Assembly (NCBI GenBank): GCA_002421745.1
Contig: DISC01000004.1
Coordinates: 1 to 49,631 of the forward strand
Source of the DNA: Patescibacteria group bacterium UBA6220
GTDB taxonomy: Bacteria > Patescibacteriota > Minisyncoccia > Minisyncoccales > Minisyncoccaceae
DNA length: 49,631 bases
Reading direction: 5' to 3'
Part shown: in pieces, positions 46,885 through 49,631 of the stretch
Layout: every line of letters begins with the position of its first letter
How positions within the stretch are numbered: the first letter of the stretch is position 1
Program-made: the position numbers and the translations under genes
Notes under the pieces: generated by a model
Database searches by the model: none
Told to the model about the DNA's origin: nothing
The model's input: only the letters and a program-made list of their open reading frames with translations

Positions 46885-47232
46885 TTATAATTCTATTGCG
46901 ATGATTCCATATTTTTTGATTTTTTCTTCATATTCTGGAAAACTGTAATACATCTTCCTTAGCTCCTCCGCAGATTTCATTGATGGATTGATATCCTCCA
47001 CTTTATAAATCTCCAAAAGATCTTCTATGGTTTTAAAAATAGTTACTTTTTTTGCAATTTTTTCAAAATAATCTTTTCCACAAACCATTCTCAAAATATC
47101 TCCAGCTTTTAAATTTAAAAACTTCGGACTAGCTGCTCTAGTTTCAACTTTTTTCTCACCTCTCAAAATTGCCTCAAAAATATCCCTATTTACTTCTCTG
47201 AATTTTAATTGAACTTTGTTATCTATTGCCAT
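46885..47232 (-). CDS. ASCH/PUA-like domain protein
   Basis: 115 residues: LKFREVNRDIFEAILRGEKK near residue 9, VETRAASPKFLNLKAGDILR near 29 and a C-terminal YGIIAIEL fit the ASCH fold, a PUA-like barrel that binds RNA or modified nucleobases. Some members hydrolyse N4-acetylcytidine. Its start overlaps the end of the deaminase-Nudix gene by 10 bp, suggesting joint action on nucleotides or modified bases. Confidence 0.8.
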   Translation of the reverse strand: MAIDNKVQLKFREVNRDIFEAILRGEKKVETRAASPKFLNLKAGDILRMVCGKDYFEKIAKKVTIFKTIEDLLEIYKVEDINPSMKSAEELRKMYYSFPEYEEKIKKYGIIAIEL

Positions 47233-48161
47233 CCGTCTTCGCTATATGAATTATTTTCTTTATAATAATTAATTGCTTGTCTAACATAGGGAATAATATT
47301 CTCGGGTAATTGATTTATATCAAACCACTTCAAATCATCACATTTACTCGGCTCCATAATTATTGGCTCCCCTTCCCATTTGCCAACAGCAAAGAAAAAG
47401 CTCACCCTCTCTTCTGTATTTGTTTTTCTATGTATTGTATGTACTAATTCTAAATCTTTTAAATCAAAAGTAATTCCAATTTCTTCTTTGGCTTCTCTGG
47501 CTATCGCCTGACGCATTGTTTCATTATCTTCAAGATGTCCAGCTGGAAGACTATAACTACCATCATAAAATCCAGTATTATGTCTTCTTGTAAGAAGAAT
47601 TTTATTATCTCTGATTAAAATAAGATAGACTGCTGGAATCACTTTTAGTCTCTCTTCGTTGGTTGGAGTAAATTCATAAGATAATTGATTATATTCACTG
47701 GTCAAATATTCACAAATTCCGTCTTCGTGCCATAATACAAAGTTCTCAATACCAACATCTAATGCTAAACGACTACATACTGTACAATACGGTTGTCCTG
47801 ATTTTTTAATTTTTCCAAAATCATCTACTCTAGTAAAATATAATTTAGCTCCTTGTATTTTTTCTGAATTTATTTTTAGCATATCTATAATTGCCCTCCA
47901 TTCCGCGTGCATACAACAAGTTTTATCGTATTTTGGTTTACTGGGACCAAAATCTTTATCACACATTCTATTTTCTTGAGAGTCCAGTGGTGGTGCATTA
48001 TAGCCTGCGCCAATTATTTCGTTATCTTTTACAATGACAACTCCGCATTTTGCATTTAAGCACAAAGACTTTTTCGCCATTTCTGCTGCTTTATTCATCC
48101 ATTGAATCGCTTCTTTTTCCAATTGCTCTTTTAAACATTTCATGTTTTTTGATTTAAACAA
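47223..48161 (-). CDS. Cytidine/dCMP deaminase fused to a Nudix hydrolase
   Basis: 312 residues, two catalytic domains. Residues about 10-150 are a zinc deaminase: CMHAEWRAI (His and proton-shuttling Glu) near 83, and PYCTVCSRLA (the PCxxC zinc pair, with PYCTVC) near 123, with a CDKDFGPSK insertion of the dCMP deaminase type. Residues about 170-300 are a Nudix domain with box GHLEDNETMRQAIAREAKEE near 207. The fusion could deaminate and then hydrolyse (d)CMP/dCTP-type or damaged nucleotides. Start may be 48161 or the ATG six codons in. Overlaps ASCH; secA ends 55 bp upstream. Confidence 0.88.
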   Translation of the reverse strand: MFKSKNMKCLKEQLEKEAIQWMNKAAEMAKKSLCLNAKCGVVIVKDNEIIGAGYNAPPLDSQENRMCDKDFGPSKPKYDKTCCMHAEWRAIIDMLKINSEKIQGAKLYFTRVDDFGKIKKSGQPYCTVCSRLALDVGIENFVLWHEDGICEYLTSEYNQLSYEFTPTNEERLKVIPAVYLILIRDNKILLTRRHNTGFYDGSYSLPAGHLEDNETMRQAIAREAKEEIGITFDLKDLELVHTIHRKTNTEERVSFFFAVGKWEGEPIIMEPSKCDDLKWFDINQLPENIIPYVRQAINYYKENNSYSEDGWQ

Positions 48162-48216
48162 AACTTGATATTAAGTATATCTTTTAATGTTTTAAGAATT
48201 ATTGTATCACAGGCTT

Positions 48217-49631
48217 TTATTTATCTTTACCGCAGCACTTTTTATATTTTTTACCGCTTCCGCAAGGACAGGGGTCATTGCGACCAATTTCTTCGACAGT
48301 ATTATTTTCTTTATTTTTTCTTTCCTCAACCATAGCTTGATTTTCTGACTGAGTTTGATTTTGTTTTTCTATATTAGCCTTCATTAGATTATTCAATAAT
48401 AAACTTTCGTAATTATTTAACAAGCTATCAAACAAAACCCTGCTTTCTTTTTTGTATTCTATTAAAGGATCTCTTTGTCCATATGCACGCAAATTAACTG
48501 AATCGCGCAAAGATTCCATATTTTCTAAATGCTCAGTCCAAAGCATATCCAAAATTTTTAAAGCAAAAACTTTTTCCAACCCTCTCATTTCTTGCGCGCC
48601 TATTTCTTTCTCTTTATTTTCATAATCTTCTTGCGTATAACCAAATTTTTCAACAAAAGTTAAAATCTCTTCTTTTAATTTTCCCTCCAAAGCGCCCTCT
48701 ATTATATCCACTCTTTTTTTATAAATAGATTCTCTATGTTTATTCAAAACATCATCGTATTCCAATGTGTGTTTTCTAGAATCAAAATGCGCACCTTCTA
48801 TTTTTGATTGCGCAGACTCAATACTACCGCTAATAAAAGAATTCTCAATAGGCATATCTTCAGGAAAATTAAACCTCTCCATCATTCCCTTAATTCTATC
48901 TCCTCCAAAAATTCTAATAACATCGTCTTCTAGGGAAACAAAAAACTGTGTTGTGCCAGGATCTCCTTGTCTACCTCCACGACCTCTTAATTGATTATCA
49001 ATTCTTCTAGCTTCATGTCTTTCTGTACCAATAATATGCAAGCCTCCCAAATCTCTAATTTTTTGTTTTTCTTCTTCAGTTGATGGATTTCCACCCAAAG
49101 CAATATCAACTCCACGTCCAGCCATATTAGTAGCAATTGTTACAGCGCCAAAAGCACCAGCTTGAGCAATAATCGCTCCTTCTTCTTCGTGGTTCTTAGC
49201 ATTCAAAACTTTATGCGCCACACCCTCTCTTCCCAAAAGTGCGCTCAAATATTCATTTTTATGAATACTCGTAGTTCCCACCAAAATCGGCTGACCACTA
49301 GCGTGTCTTGCTTTTATCTCTTCAACTACAGCTTTAAACTTAGCTTTTTCGTCTTTATATACTCTGTCAGGTAAATCTTTTCTAATTACTTTTTTATTTG
49401 TAGGAATTACTAATGTTTCCAACTTATAAACCTTATCAAATTCTTCGGCCGAAGTTTCAGCTGTTCCAGTCATACCAGATAATTTTTTATACATCCTAAA
49501 ATAATTTTGAAAAGTAACCGAAGCTAAGGTAATTGATTCAGGTTGAATTTTTACTCCCTCTTTAGCTTCAATGGCTTGATGCAACCCCTCGCTATATCTT
49601 CGACCCTCCATAGCACGCCCTGTAAATTCAT
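48217..49631 (-). CDS. secA: Preprotein translocase ATPase SecA, C-terminal part (runs off the right edge)
   Basis: The frame is open to the window edge (EFTGRA precedes MEGRRYSEGLHQAIEAKEGV), so the N-terminal half lies outside. About 471 residues are seen: motor domain NBD2 (TNMAGRGVDIALGG near 160, LRGRGGRQGDPG near 208), helical wing and scaffold (MDMLWTEHLENMESLRDSV-like LDMLWTEHLENMESLRDSV) and a SEC-C zinc motif GRNDPCPCGSGKKYKKCC at the end. It drives protein export through SecYEG, together with SecDF encoded 2 kb away. Confidence 0.98.
   Translation of the reverse strand, partial: EFTGRAMEGRRYSEGLHQAIEAKEGVKIQPESITLASVTFQNYFRMYKKLSGMTGTAETSAEEFDKVYKLETLVIPTNKKVIRKDLPDRVYKDEKAKFKAVVEEIKARHASGQPILVGTTSIHKNEYLSALLGREGVAHKVLNAKNHEEEGAIIAQAGAFGAVTIATNMAGRGVDIALGGNPSTEEEKQKIRDLGGLHIIGTERHEARRIDNQLRGRGGRQGDPGTTQFFVSLEDDVIRIFGGDRIKGMMERFNFPEDMPIENSFISGSIESAQSKIEGAHFDSRKHTLEYDDVLNKHRESIYKKRVDIIEGALEGKLKEEILTFVEKFGYTQEDYENKEKEIGAQEMRGLEKVFALKILDMLWTEHLENMESLRDSVNLRAYGQRDPLIEYKKESRVLFDSLLNNYESLLLNNLMKANIEKQNQTQSENQAMVEERKNKENNTVEEIGRNDPCPCGSGKKYKKCCGKDK

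Overview
The window reads as a piece of a reduced, AT-rich (about 30% GC by eye) bacterial chromosome from the Candidate Phyla Radiation (Patescibacteria), most likely a Parcubacteria-type lineage. The reasons are short versions of core genes, ADP-forming acetyl-CoA synthetase, partial glycolysis, a MurJ/FtsZ/FtsEX envelope and division set, a type IV pilin-like gene, and a membrane protein plus VirD4-like ATPase pair. Full-length prfB with a CUU UGA frameshift site and prfA are both present, so UGA is a stop codon and the standard bacterial code applies. Lineage placement is inference. The partial 16S rRNA at the left edge would settle it.

Layout. 1-400: start of a 16S rRNA gene (minus strand) with its promoter. 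431-2750: MTH1-like Nudix hydrolase, a degenerate HAD protein, a small orphan and a GDPD-like protein lacking its metal ligands; the HAD and GDPD genes are visibly more GC-rich than their neighbours. 2880-5553: tRNA-Thr(UGU) with a structured element behind it, a small membrane protein, tsf, rpsB with a repeat-bearing leader, and rpmE. 5574-6780: domain-1-less RF1, then a promoter-to-terminator unit with tRNA-Val between two tRNA-like structures. 6781-10451: lytic transglycosylase, bL25, glycine-rich pilin-like protein. 10527-19174: PfkB kinase, PEP synthase, split ADP-forming acetyl-CoA synthetase, GAPDH, a small membrane protein, glutaredoxin and enolase. 19180-25882: trxB, galU, ftsZ, mscS, HIT, cupin, ABC-F. 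25936-30500: GIY-YIG protein, an RNA-rich stretch with tRNA-Gln and its element, ftsX-ftsE-prfB, a third element with tRNA-Thr(CGU), and ftsB. 30491-37681: lepA, murJ, rnpB, rnhA, a small-ORF unit, recJ-like, pgk. 37764-43532: secreted two-domain protease inhibitor, ATPase/membrane pair, sigma-region-4/HARE-HTH regulator. 43612-49631: secF, secD, a zinc-ribbon miniprotein, S23-like four-helix protein, ASCH protein, a deaminase-Nudix fusion, and the 3' part of secA.

The most striking observation is a family of three tRNA-linked elements (behind tRNA-Thr(UGU), tRNA-Gln and tRNA-Thr(CGU)). In each case the 19 nucleotides of the tRNA from T-loop C56 to position 74 are repeated exactly, 138-174 bp downstream. 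Just after the tRNA terminator hairpin lies an antisense copy of the tRNA 3' end (exact in two, diverged in one). Between antisense and sense copies sits a roughly 100-nt core with a comparable fold: a 5' hairpin (GACG-looped in two) and a bipartite 3' hairpin whose stems differ in sequence but keep pairing. Two of the three tRNAs carry T-stem mismatches that fall between the 5' strand and the repeated 3' strand, as expected if the tRNA 3' end was replaced when an element arrived. These could be tiny mobile elements using tRNA 3' ends as attachment sites, or regulatory RNAs that mimic and sequester tRNA ends.

Other points of interest are the tRNA-Val island, the inactive-looking GDPD and HAD proteins, RF1 without domain 1, three small plus-strand genes whose terminators lie inside the end of the reading frame, and two apparently leaderless promoters.
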